Positions 7,956 through 14,839 of a stretch of DNA of 25,784 bases are shown here, in pieces. The stretch spans positions 2,245 to 28,028 of the forward strand of contig DHOD01000085.1 in assembly GCA_002407725.1 (NCBI GenBank). The letters are read 5' to 3'. The position numbers and the translations under genes are program-made. The notes beneath the pieces were generated by a model. It ran no database searches and was not told the DNA's origin. It worked only from the letters and a program-made list of their open reading frames with translations. This stretch comes from Christensenella sp. UBA5399 (lineage in GTDB: Bacteria > Bacillota > Clostridia > Christensenellales > Christensenellaceae). Every line of letters begins with the position of its first letter. Position 1 is the stretch's first letter.

Positions 7956-9158
7956 TCAGTTCTCCCTCATTACAGTATATGTATCCGCCTGGCCAATTTT
8001 GCGCGCAGGCGGCAGGCAGGCCAGCGGGCCGGTCAGTACCGAGACGGCTGCGCTCAGCACGCCGTAGCCGATGATTTCTGCAGTTGTGGGCATTAGGAAA
8101 GGCATGCCCAGCATGTCGCCTATGTATGTGGTGAAAGGGAAGTAGATCAGCGACGCCAGCAATATGCCGCAGGCCGCGCCCACCAGGCTGATCAGTACAG
8201 CCTCCGTCATCACCAGGCCAATGATTTTTTTGCGGGTCGCCCCCTGTGCGCGGAACAGCGCAAATTCGCTGCGCCGCTCGTTGATGGTCACAGAGAACAT
8301 GATGACCAGCACAACGATGCACAGTACAAATATCAGCGCCGCCAACATGTAGATCAGCAGCGTCATGTTGCTGAGGCGCGACGAGATGTCGATCAGCATA
8401 TCGGATGACGTCACCACATCGGTGTTGAGGTGCGCGTTAATGATTGCGGTGCGAACAGGCGCGGGGTCGGTACCGTCATCCAGCTTGACCATGACGGAAG
8501 AAACATCCGCACCCCCGACATCGCCGGGAAGAAGCCCGCTCTCGCGCGACAGCTCAATCATGTGCTGGGCGGTGTCCATTGTCATAAAGACCGATGAATC
8601 GAACCCCATGCCGGTGGCGTCCATTTTGGCCACGACTTTGAAGGGCTGGTTGAAGAAAATGACCTCGTCGCCCGGCTCGGCCAGTATCAGGTCGCCGATC
8701 ACCACTTCGCCTGCCTCCAGCGGCCGTTCCATCTTGCCGATGATCCACGGCTGGATGTTGAAATCGGTAGCGGGATCGTAACCGATCAGTTGCACGGGCA
8801 CCGTGCAGCATGCGGCGTCCAGCGATTGTATGAAAAGCTGGGGACTTGCCGTCTTCACCCCCGGCATAGCGGCAATTTCGGCCGTGATATCCTCGTCCAG
8901 GTAAAAAGCGCTGGGTTCGCTCCGTAGCAGCAGGCCCTCGGCCGATGCGTCGCTGCCGCGTGGCACCACCATCATATCCGCGCCAAAACGGCCCGACATG
9001 CTGTTCATGCCGTGCTGGATGCTGCTGACCAGCATCATGCCGCCAAAAAGCACCGCTGCCAGCAATGTAACAAGGACGATAAGTCCCACCGTCCTGTTCG
9101 CCCTGCTTTTCAGGTTACTTAACGCCAGTGTAAACGTAGTCAGTTTTTTTTCAGTCAT
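7956..9158 (-). CDS. FtsX-like ABC transporter permease (MacB_PCD-FtsX)
   Basis: About 400 residues. One membrane helix near the N-terminus (about 23-47) is followed by a large extracytoplasmic domain of the MacB periplasmic core type (about 50-255), then three C-terminal helices. The FtsX signature region NERRSEFALFRAQGATRKKI sits between helices 2 and 3. The ATG (9156-9158) overlaps the DUF4418 stop by 8 bases, a sign of translational coupling. Together with the adjacent ATPase it forms a type VII ABC system, usually a homodimeric permease pair that moves or extracts a substrate at the outer face of the membrane. The extracytoplasmic domain has a single Cys-Cys pair (AACC, about residue 113). 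Position within a DUF1326/DUF4418/DUF2182 cluster suggests that these proteins supply or receive the substrate. Confidence 0.9.
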   Translation of the reverse strand: MTEKKLTTFTLALSNLKSRANRTVGLIVLVTLLAAVLFGGMMLVSSIQHGMNSMSGRFGADMMVVPRGSDASAEGLLLRSEPSAFYLDEDITAEIAAMPGVKTASPQLFIQSLDAACCTVPVQLIGYDPATDFNIQPWIIGKMERPLEAGEVVIGDLILAEPGDEVIFFNQPFKVVAKMDATGMGFDSSVFMTMDTAQHMIELSRESGLLPGDVGGADVSSVMVKLDDGTDPAPVRTAIINAHLNTDVVTSSDMLIDISSRLSNMTLLIYMLAALIFVLCIVVLVIMFSVTINERRSEFALFRAQGATRKKIIGLVMTEAVLISLVGAACGILLASLIYFPFTTYIGDMLGMPFLMPTTAEIIGYGVLSAAVSVLTGPLACLPPARKIGQADTYTVMREN

Positions 9159-9579
9159 TTTGCTTTGTGTTTCTCCCCGCCCGCAGGGCCATGATGGCGC
9201 CCAGCAGCATTGTGAATGCCGACAGTATTATTATAGCGGGTTTGGTACCCATTACGCAAGACATTGCCCGGTTCATGCACACGCCGATAACCGATGTGAC
9301 CAGAAGCAGCGCGCACAGGCCGCCCAGCGCCGCGAAAATACCGCTTGCCATACGCCCGCCGTCTTTTTTGACAACCAGGCTGAGCACGCCGGCGGCAAGG
9401 ATCATGAGGCCCGTCAATATTTCAGCCTGCGCGGTCCAGTGGCACTTCATGGGAACTTCCTTGCCTGCGTCGGTCACCAGCGTGCCTTCGCACACAGGCA
9501 GTATGAATTGCGGAACCAAAATGATCAACAAACCCAAAATCATGATCACGACGGATAATACGATATCCAATTTTTTCAT
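9151..9579 (-). CDS. DUF4418 family membrane protein
   Basis: A 142-residue protein with four predicted membrane helices (about 6-28, 52-70, 78-98, 114-133), matching the small DUF4418 family. Characteristic features are the first outside loop with VCEG (Cys30) and MKCHWTAQAE (Cys46, His47), and a second loop with Cys101 and Cys108 in a CMNRAMSC arrangement. The paired Cys/His/Met residues on the same predicted side resemble a metal or redox site, though no function is established that I know of. The ATG (9577-9579) has an AAGGGGTG site 8 bases upstream. Its end overlaps the permease start. A separate promoter may lie at 9620-9625, after a hairpin, so this gene probably heads the four-gene operon DUF4418-permease-ATPase-DUF2182. 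Confidence 0.85.
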   Translation of the reverse strand: MKKLDIVLSVVIMILGLLIILVPQFILPVCEGTLVTDAGKEVPMKCHWTAQAEILTGLMILAAGVLSLVVKKDGGRMASGIFAALGGLCALLLVTSVIGVCMNRAMSCVMGTKPAIIILSAFTMLLGAIMALRAGRNTKQND

Positions 9580-9619
9580 AAAACAGCACCCCTTATATTT
9601 TGTTATACTATTAGACCCA

Positions 9620-9625
9620 ATTATA
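9620..9625 (-). promoter_or_regulatory. Candidate -10 box for the DUF4418 operon
   Basis: TATAAT on the minus strand, about 40 bases before the DUF4418 ATG. The -35 region is weak (TTTTGC or similar) and overlaps the T-run of the hairpin just upstream. If active, it lets the ABC/DUF2182 operon be transcribed apart from DUF1326. Confidence 0.4.
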
Positions 9626-9644
9626 TATGAATCCCCAGTCGAGC

Positions 9645-9683
9645 AAAAGCTGGCCGGGAGCCGGTATACGGCTCCGGCAAGCT
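9645..9683 (-). terminator. Hairpin between DUF1326 and DUF4418 genes
   Basis: AGCT-GCCGGAGCCG pairs with CGGCTCCCGGC-AGCT across a 4-base loop with small bulges (9648-9683). On the minus strand the stem runs into TTTT (9645-9648). It lies about 30 bases after the DUF1326 stop and would act as a weak terminator or attenuator that lowers downstream expression relative to DUF1326. Confidence 0.55.
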
Positions 9684-9711
9684 AAAAAGGAGAGAACATG
9701 CGTTCCTATCA

Positions 9712-10371
9712 TTAATCTTTCATACTTGCGGGCAGGCCGTACCGCTGGTCCGGCCGCCAGACAATCTCGCCAAAAAGGGAGCTTCGGCCGTCGTTGTCAA
9801 ACACCATCTGGTGGTCGTTGTATTTACCTGTCTTTACGACGGACGGCGTTACGGAGTAAGCCTGCGGGTGGACGTTGTCCAACGTGACAATTTTGTCGGG
9901 GAACAACAAACCTTCTTTGGCAACGATGTGATTGACCAGTATACCGGGGATTTCCACCTTGCGGCCATTGGCCCGCCGCTCATATTGGATATCCGCAGGG
10001 GCAACGCCGAGGTCCAGCCCCATGCATGCGTTCAACGCCTCCATTGGCCCGCCCGCCTTGCCGGTGAATATCTGTATCATGGCTGCCCGTTGCGCGGGCG
10101 TCGCGCGGTTGTCGTAGTAGTGCGCGATGCTCCAGTTATGCCATTTCATCTCCCGGGGCGTATAACAGATAATGACGTGCGCCAGCCCGGAGATGTCCAC
10201 ATCCCCAAATCTGCCGGCATCCACGTAATACGCCAGTATCAGGTCGCAGTGCACATACGTGGGCATGACATCCTGTGGCGGAGATGCCGAGAGCATACAG
10301 GGGCAGAGCAACTCGCAGTTACAGCTTTCAAAGTAGTCGCCGTCGATATACCAATCGGGATTTTCGGTCAT
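9712..10371 (-). CDS. DUF1326 domain protein
   Basis: A 219-residue soluble protein matching the DUF1326 family over its length. The hallmark N-terminal motif is present: YFESCNCELLCPC, with Cys17, Cys19, Cys23 and Cys25 in a CxCx3CxC arrangement suited to metal binding. Other family-like parts are a GRFGDVDISGL segment, a stretch ending MIQIFTGKAGGPMEAL, and a later RKVEIPGI strand. No signal peptide or membrane helix is seen, so it is likely cytoplasmic. The ATG at 10369-10371 has an AAGGAG site about 12 bases upstream. It is transcribed divergently from the sugar importer and precedes the DUF4418-ABC-DUF2182 operon across a hairpin. As I recall, DUF1326 and DUF2182 genes occur side by side in many bacteria, which supports a shared role. 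Function is unproven. Confidence 0.88.
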   Translation of the reverse strand: MTENPDWYIDGDYFESCNCELLCPCMLSASPPQDVMPTYVHCDLILAYYVDAGRFGDVDISGLAHVIICYTPREMKWHNWSIAHYYDNRATPAQRAAMIQIFTGKAGGPMEALNACMGLDLGVAPADIQYERRANGRKVEIPGILVNHIVAKEGLLFPDKIVTLDNVHPQAYSVTPSVVKTGKYNDHQMVFDNDGRSSLFGEIVWRPDQRYGLPASMKD

Positions 10372-10417
10372 AGCTTGGGTTGCTCCTTCTGCCTGTCAAG
10401 GCAAAGACATACCTTAT

Positions 10418-10445
10418 ACATTACATTTTGTTGGTTGAATGTCAA
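10418..10445 (-). promoter_or_regulatory. Candidate promoter of the DUF1326 gene
   Basis: A perfect TTGACA (minus strand, 10440-10445) is followed after 16 bases by TAATGT (10418-10423), a poor -10. Nearby TATAAG is 21 bases away, too far for a standard spacing. The poor -10 or long spacer could mean activator dependence, for example by a MerR-type regulator, but no such gene is in the window. Confidence 0.4.
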
Positions 10446-10539
10446 CGAATATCATCGCTTAATATCCATTTTGTTTAAAAAATAGCTTTTTTGTGGATTT
10501 ACTTCCGCCCCGCTTTCGTGCAGAATTTAGTATATGCGT

Positions 10540-10554
10540 AGCAGGTACGCTGCT
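10540..10554. repeat. Inverted repeat just upstream of the importer -35
   Basis: AGCAG and CTGCT arms flank GTACG. The repeat ends two bases before the -35 of the sugar importer promoter, a place where an activator or repressor could bind. It is short and could arise by chance. Confidence 0.3.
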
Positions 10555-10556
10555 GT

Positions 10557-10585
10557 TTGTCATTTAACCATATAAATCATACAAT
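10557..10585 (+). promoter_or_regulatory. Promoter of the sugar ABC importer operon
   Basis: TTGTCA (10557-10562) and TACAAT (10580-10585) are spaced by 17 bases, each one base off consensus. Transcription would start near 10592, giving a leader of about 30 bases before the ATPase gene. The 10372-10620 gap holds this promoter, the divergent DUF1326 promoter and no open gene. Confidence 0.7.
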
Positions 10586-10620
10586 AAATTCATATATTTT
10601 TGGGCGGGAGTGTAAAAGAT

Positions 10621-12132
10621 ATGCCGGAAACAGTTATGAAGCTGGAAAACATCACAAAAACCTTTGGCGGCATCCACGCGTTGGATAATATTGAACTGGA
10701 GCTTGAGAAAGGCGAGGTGCACGCGCTGCTGGGAGAGAACGGCGCGGGCAAATCCACACTGATCAAAATTATCACAGGTGTGCACCGCGCAGACCACGGC
10801 GACATTTATATTGCCGGCAAAAAGGTGGAGATCACCGATCCCATCAACGCCCGTCACCAGGGTATATGTGCAATCTACCAGGAATTGAGCCTTGTCAACG
10901 GGCTGACCGTGGGCGAGAATATTTTCCTGGGGCGCATCCCGACAAAGACGGTGTTTGGGGTGACGGACAGAAACGCGATCATTGAGCAGAGCAACGAGCT
11001 GCTGGCGCATTTCAAAATCGATATCGACCCGCGCGAGACGGTGGCGAACCTGGGGCTGGGGCAGCGCAGGGTGGTGGAGATTGTCAAGGCGGTGTCGGTC
11101 AATGCCAAGATACTGCTGCTGGACGAGCCCACAACCGGTATGAGCCAGGCCGAGATCGATACGCTGTTTGAGATCATGGACGAACTAAAGAAGAATCATG
11201 TGACCATGATCTATATATCGCATCACCTGGAAGAGGTGTTCCGTGTGTGCGACCGTATATCTGTGCTGCGTGACGGCAAAAACTCAGGCCTGTTCCTGAA
11301 GGAAGAGGTCAATATTGAGAAAATCGTCGGCGCAATGATCGGTAAGGAGTACGACGACACGGTTGTGAAGGCAACGTATAAGGATTATTCGGACAAGCCC
11401 ATTGCGCTGGAGGCAAGGGATTTTCAGGCGGAAACAATGAAGCAGCCGGTCTCCTTCCAGGTGCATAAGGGAGAGATCCTCGGCATCACGGGCATTGTGG
11501 GCGCGGGCAAAAGCGAACTGTCCAACGCGCTGTTTGGTGCAGAAAAGCACATAGGCGGCGAGCTTTTTATAAACGAAGAGAAGGTGGATATGCAATCGCC
11601 CATTGACGCGAAGAAGCACGGGCTTGCCTATATTCCCGAAGACAGGAAGGGCAAGGGCCTGTTTTTGATACACAACATTGAAGATAACCTGACGGTCGCC
11701 AATGTGGAGCTGGTCTCCGGAAAGGGCGGCGTGCTGAAACTCCAGAAGAAGGCGCAATTGGCTACGGAGATTGCCGAAACATTGAAAGTCAAACCGCTGG
11801 ACCTGAAAATGGAGGCGCGGCAGCTTTCGGGGGGCAACCAGCAAAAGGTGGTGCTGGGCAAATGGCTGGTGGGAAGCCCTGACATACTGATTATGGACGA
11901 GCCCACATGGGGGATTGACGTGGGTGCAAAGGCGGAGATTTACGATTTTATCGCCAAGCTGGCTGCGGATGGCGTTTCGGTCATTGTGCTGTCGTCCGAA
12001 TTCAAGGAAATACTGACGCTCTCTAACCGCATTATGGTGCTGCGCAATGGGAAAATCACCCATGAGCTGAAACCGGAGGATACGAGCAGCGAAGAACTTT
12101 TGACACTATCGTTGGGAGGTAACACACAGTGA
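10621..12132 (+). CDS. Sugar ABC importer ATPase (RbsA/MglA-type, two nucleotide-binding domains)
   Basis: A 503-residue tandem ATPase of the carbohydrate-uptake class (CUT2), energising import of a monosaccharide such as ribose, xylose or galactose. Domain 1: Walker A GENGAGKST (38-46), Walker B ILLLDEPT, H-loop in IYISHHLEE. Domain 2: Walker A GAGKSE (294-299), signature LSGGNQQK (402-409), Walker B ILIMDEPT, and WGIDVGAKAEIYDFI. The domain 1 signature is degenerate (LGLGQRR, Gly in place of Ser), while the second Walker A keeps a Lys where RbsA relatives often have Arg. The usual Arg in DEPTRG is Trp430. I chose the ATG at 10621 with GGGAG about 10 bases upstream; an upstream TTG in frame is less likely. 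It overlaps the permease start by 4 bases. Substrate cannot be told from sequence. Confidence 0.93.
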   Translation: MPETVMKLENITKTFGGIHALDNIELELEKGEVHALLGENGAGKSTLIKIITGVHRADHGDIYIAGKKVEITDPINARHQGICAIYQELSLVNGLTVGENIFLGRIPTKTVFGVTDRNAIIEQSNELLAHFKIDIDPRETVANLGLGQRRVVEIVKAVSVNAKILLLDEPTTGMSQAEIDTLFEIMDELKKNHVTMIYISHHLEEVFRVCDRISVLRDGKNSGLFLKEEVNIEKIVGAMIGKEYDDTVVKATYKDYSDKPIALEARDFQAETMKQPVSFQVHKGEILGITGIVGAGKSELSNALFGAEKHIGGELFINEEKVDMQSPIDAKKHGLAYIPEDRKGKGLFLIHNIEDNLTVANVELVSGKGGVLKLQKKAQLATEIAETLKVKPLDLKMEARQLSGGNQQKVVLGKWLVGSPDILIMDEPTWGIDVGAKAEIYDFIAKLAADGVSVIVLSSEFKEILTLSNRIMVLRNGKITHELKPEDTSSEELLTLSLGGNTQ

Positions 12133-13088
12133 ATCAGATCTCATCCAAACGCAAGGTTACATTTGGGTCAATCATGAAGGGGGAGCTCGGCCTATTTATC
12201 ATCATGGTCGCGCTGATCATCATCTTTGCCACCACGGCAAACAACTTCATCCACCCGAACAACCTGATCAACATTACCCGCCAGGTTTCCATCAACCTGA
12301 TCGTCTCCATCGGTATGCTTTTTGTCATACTGCAGGGCGAGCTTGACCTTTCGGTTGGTTCGGTGGCGGCGTTGGCAGGCATTGCCACCGCTTACGTGAT
12401 GAGTATGACGTGGAACATTCCGCTGGGGATGATTTGCGGCGTGGCCATCGGCGTATTGTTTGGCGCGCTCAACGGCATCTTTGTGGTGTTTGGCAAAATC
12501 CCGTCCTTCATTGTCACGCTGGCAATGATGAGCATTGCGCGGGGCATTGCGCATGTCTGGTCGGGCGGCAAGCCCATATCCAACCTGCCGGAGGATTTTG
12601 GCGTGTTTGGTGCGGGCTATGTGGCGGGCGTGATTCCTGTCAGCACAATTATTGCGGCAGCGTTCCTGCTGGTGGGGTATTTTGTGCTGCAACGTACCAA
12701 ACATGGCATGTACATCAAGGCAATTGGCGCAAACCGCGAGGCATCGCGCCTGACGGCTATTCCCGTTAAGAAATACACATTGATTTCATTCATCATCTGC
12801 GGTACGCTTGCGGCGGTGGGCGGCATACTGACGACGTCCAAGCTGTTATCCGGCGTATCGGTGTCCAACGATGGAATGGAGATGGACGTTATTTCTGCCG
12901 TGATTTTGGGCGGCGCGTCGCTTTCGGGCGGCAAGGGCACTGTGATAGGCACCTTGCTGGGCGCGCTCATCATCGGCATTATCAATAACGGCATGAATAT
13001 GTTACAAATATCATCTTTCTACCAGATGATTGTAAAAGGCATCATCATCATAGCCGCGGTTCTTGTAAAACGCGGCGACCAAGCTTGA
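12129..13088 (+). CDS. Sugar ABC importer permease (RbsC-type)
   Basis: A 319-residue integral membrane protein with eight to ten hydrophobic helices, matching the BPD_transp_2 permeases of ribose/xylose/galactose importers. Family marks include the LINITRQVSINLIVSIGM region near the first helices, QGELDLSVGSVAALAG (about 58-73), FIVTLAMMSIARG, IKAIGANREASRLTAI (the cytoplasmic loop that docks with the ATPase) and AVILGGASLSGGKGTVIGTL near the end. The start is GTG at 12129, overlapping the ATPase stop as GTGA, with an internal GGGAGG site. It would form a homodimer channel with the double ATPase upstream. The substrate-binding lipoprotein follows after a 114-base gap holding a two-tier hairpin. 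Confidence 0.93.
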   Translation: MNQISSKRKVTFGSIMKGELGLFIIMVALIIIFATTANNFIHPNNLINITRQVSINLIVSIGMLFVILQGELDLSVGSVAALAGIATAYVMSMTWNIPLGMICGVAIGVLFGALNGIFVVFGKIPSFIVTLAMMSIARGIAHVWSGGKPISNLPEDFGVFGAGYVAGVIPVSTIIAAAFLLVGYFVLQRTKHGMYIKAIGANREASRLTAIPVKKYTLISFIICGTLAAVGGILTTSKLLSGVSVSNDGMEMDVISAVILGGASLSGGKGTVIGTLLGALIIGIINNGMNMLQISSFYQMIVKGIIIIAAVLVKRGDQA

Positions 13089-13092
13089 GTAA

Positions 13093-13160
13093 CCGGCAAA
13101 AGCAATATGCGCGGCCCTGCACCAAAAAGGTAGGCACGGCGCGCATAACAGTTCTGCCGG
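13093..13160 (+). promoter_or_regulatory. Two-tier stem-loop between permease and binding-protein genes
   Basis: An outer CCGGCA/TGCCGG stem (13093-13098 with 13155-13160) encloses an inner ATGCGCG/CGCGCAT stem (13107-13113 with 13140-13146). No T-run follows. Such hairpins between importer genes often protect the downstream mRNA from decay and so raise the level of the binding protein above the membrane parts. Confidence 0.5.
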
Positions 13161-13202
13161 ATGCTCTTCAATCCTTATGATATGGGAAGGAGAACCTAAA
13201 GT

Positions 13203-14237
13203 ATGAAAAAAGTTCTATCGATCGTTTTAATCGTAGTATTGGTCTCTATGGTATTCGCGGCCTGCACAGCGCAGGAAGCGCCCGCTGCTGAAACAGCGGC
13301 GGCAACACCTGCACCTGCTGAAGAAGCACCCGCCACAGAGGCGCCCGCGGTAGCGGAGCCCGCTGCCCCAGAGGAGGAGCTTCAAGAGACAACCGACGGC
13401 GGATACACGCTGGGAATCTCGATGTCTACACTGGCAAATGCGTACTTTGTTGCAATGAAGGACGCCGCGGAGGCATATGCCCCCGAGCTTGGCGTGAACA
13501 TTGTAATCACGGACGCACAGGACAACAACGAGACGCAGCTTGCGCAGATTCAGGATATGATTATGCAGCAGGTTGACCTGATGATTGTAAACGCGGTTGA
13601 TTCCGATGCTGTCGGCACTGCCGTCAAGGAGTGCAACAGCGCAGGCATCCCCGTAATCACCATCACAAGGCGTGCAAACTCCGGTGATTTCATTGAGCAT
13701 CTTGACACCAACAACGTAGACGCTGGCGAAGCGATCGGCAAGCAGCTGGTCGAGGACATGGGCGGCGAAGGCAAGCTGGTTATACTGGAAGGCCCCGCAG
13801 GCGTTTCGTCCGTTGTGGACAGGGCTGAAGGATTCAACAAAGCAATCGAGGGCACAGACCTCGAAGTGCTCACTACACTTTCCGCCAACTATTCGCGCGA
13901 CGAAGCTGCAACCGTTATGGAAGATATACTGAACAGCTTCCCCGAGATCGACGTACTGTTTGCACAGAACGACGAGATGGCGATGGGCGCGCTGCGCAGC
14001 ATCGAGGCGGCCAACAGGCTTGACCAGATCAAGATCTATGGCATTGACGCGATCGCTGATGCTCTGCAGTCAATCAGGGACGGCAAAATGGCTGCTACAC
14101 TGCGTACCAACCAGGAAGACATGATGCGTACAGCTATGGACAACGCGGTAAAATACCTGGATGGCGGCGAGATCGAAGAATTGATCTACATCCCGCTGAC
14201 AGTGGTAACAGACGCCAACGTTGACGACATCTCATAA
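13203..14237 (+). CDS. Sugar-binding lipoprotein of the ABC importer (RbsB-type)
   Basis: A 344-residue extracytoplasmic binding protein. The signal peptide ends in lipobox VFAAC, so Cys21 is lipidated and the protein is tethered to the outer face of the membrane. Residues about 22-65 form a flexible Ala/Pro/Glu-rich linker of repeated AEEAPATEAPA-like units. The Peripla_BP_4 fold follows: LGISMSTLANAYFVAMKDAA, QIQDMIMQQVDLMIVNAVDSDA, GIPVITITRRANSG, LVILEGPAGVSSVVDRAEGF and VLFAQNDEMAMGAL. The Arg before the ligand pocket (ITRRAN) and the Asp in QNDEMA are usual sugar contacts. A GGGAAGGAG site lies about 10 bases before the ATG. Third gene of the importer operon, followed by a strong terminator. 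Unlike the two sensor-cluster lipoproteins it is undamaged and has the tether typical of a true transport partner. Confidence 0.93.
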   Translation: MKKVLSIVLIVVLVSMVFAACTAQEAPAAETAAATPAPAEEAPATEAPAVAEPAAPEEELQETTDGGYTLGISMSTLANAYFVAMKDAAEAYAPELGVNIVITDAQDNNETQLAQIQDMIMQQVDLMIVNAVDSDAVGTAVKECNSAGIPVITITRRANSGDFIEHLDTNNVDAGEAIGKQLVEDMGGEGKLVILEGPAGVSSVVDRAEGFNKAIEGTDLEVLTTLSANYSRDEAATVMEDILNSFPEIDVLFAQNDEMAMGALRSIEAANRLDQIKIYGIDAIADALQSIRDGKMAATLRTNQEDMMRTAMDNAVKYLDGGEIEELIYIPLTVVTDANVDDIS

Positions 14238-14283
14238 TTTCACGGCAAGATTTACAGACAACTGATGATGCAAAAATAGACAT

Positions 14284-14313
14284 AAAAGCCCTCCGGGTTC
14301 CGGGGGGCTTTTT
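14284..14313 (+). terminator. Terminator of the sugar importer operon
   Basis: AAAAGCCCTCCGG pairs with CCGGGGGGCTTTT across a 3-base loop, followed by T. It is a strong intrinsic terminator 46 bases after the binding-protein stop. Confidence 0.9.
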
Positions 14314-14331
14314 GCTTGCCGGAATATATTG

Positions 14332-14337
14332 TATAAT
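14332..14337 (+). promoter_or_regulatory. -10 box for the VOC protein and isomerase genes
   Basis: A perfect TATAAT lies 30 bases before the VOC gene ATG and just after the importer terminator. No good -35 sits at 17 bases (TTTTTG only), so activity is uncertain. Confidence 0.45.
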
Positions 14338-14367
14338 AGGCGTATCATACATTTGGGAGGAAACGTT

Positions 14368-14790
14368 ATGCCACTCAGCATTGCGATCAATTTTAACGGG
14401 AATTGCCGCGAGGCGGTGAATTTTTACGCCGGCGTGTTTGGCAGCGAACCGCTCCGCCTTATGACATATGGCGAGGGAGACGCGTCATTTGACCAGAATT
14501 TTCAGGTGACGGAGGCCATGCGGGATAAAATCATGTTTGCTTACCTGGACATTGCGGGCGCGCTGGTGGAATTCAGCGACATGCCCGACGGATTCGATTT
14601 TGAACGGGGCAACAGCATGTCGCCCGTGTTGGTCTATGCGCGCTGGGCGGATGCGCAGAAGGCGTTTGACGGGCTGTGCGCGGGCGGGCAGGTGTTTGTG
14701 CCCTTTGCCAACATCCCGGGGCAGGGCTGGTACGGTATGCTGGCCGATCGATTTGGCATCGTCTGGATATTCCGCGCGTCGGCAAAATGA
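14368..14790 (+). CDS. VOC/PhnB-like glyoxalase-fold protein
   Basis: A 140-residue protein of the PhnB branch of the vicinal oxygen chelate superfamily. The family N-terminus INFNGNCREAVNFYAGVFG is clear (about 6-24), followed by a MTYGEGD turn, an MRDKIMFAYLDIAGALVEFSD segment, and the closing WYGMLADRFGIVWIF. In these proteins two beta-alpha-beta-beta-beta units form a cavity; many members have lost the metal ligands and the reaction is generally unknown. The ATG at 14368 is preceded by GGGAGG at 7 bases; an upstream in-frame start lacks support. The isomerase gene begins 49 bases downstream, so the two are probably cotranscribed. No specific role can be assigned. Confidence 0.85.
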   Translation: MPLSIAINFNGNCREAVNFYAGVFGSEPLRLMTYGEGDASFDQNFQVTEAMRDKIMFAYLDIAGALVEFSDMPDGFDFERGNSMSPVLVYARWADAQKAFDGLCAGGQVFVPFANIPGQGWYGMLADRFGIVWIFRASAK

Positions 14791-14839
14791 TCCGCTGAGG
14801 CCATGACGGAATCATAATAATAAAAAAAGGAGATTTGCT

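Noticed and set aside
7263-9158. HrtAB-type haem exporter or bacitracin-type resistance pump
   Set aside because: The ABC class fits, but no two-component system or haem regulator is linked, and the coupled partners are DUF4418 and DUF2182. Kept only as a minor alternative.
11284-12063. Minus-strand open frame of 259 codons
   Set aside because: Antisense to the importer ATPase with intact Walker and signature motifs on the other strand.
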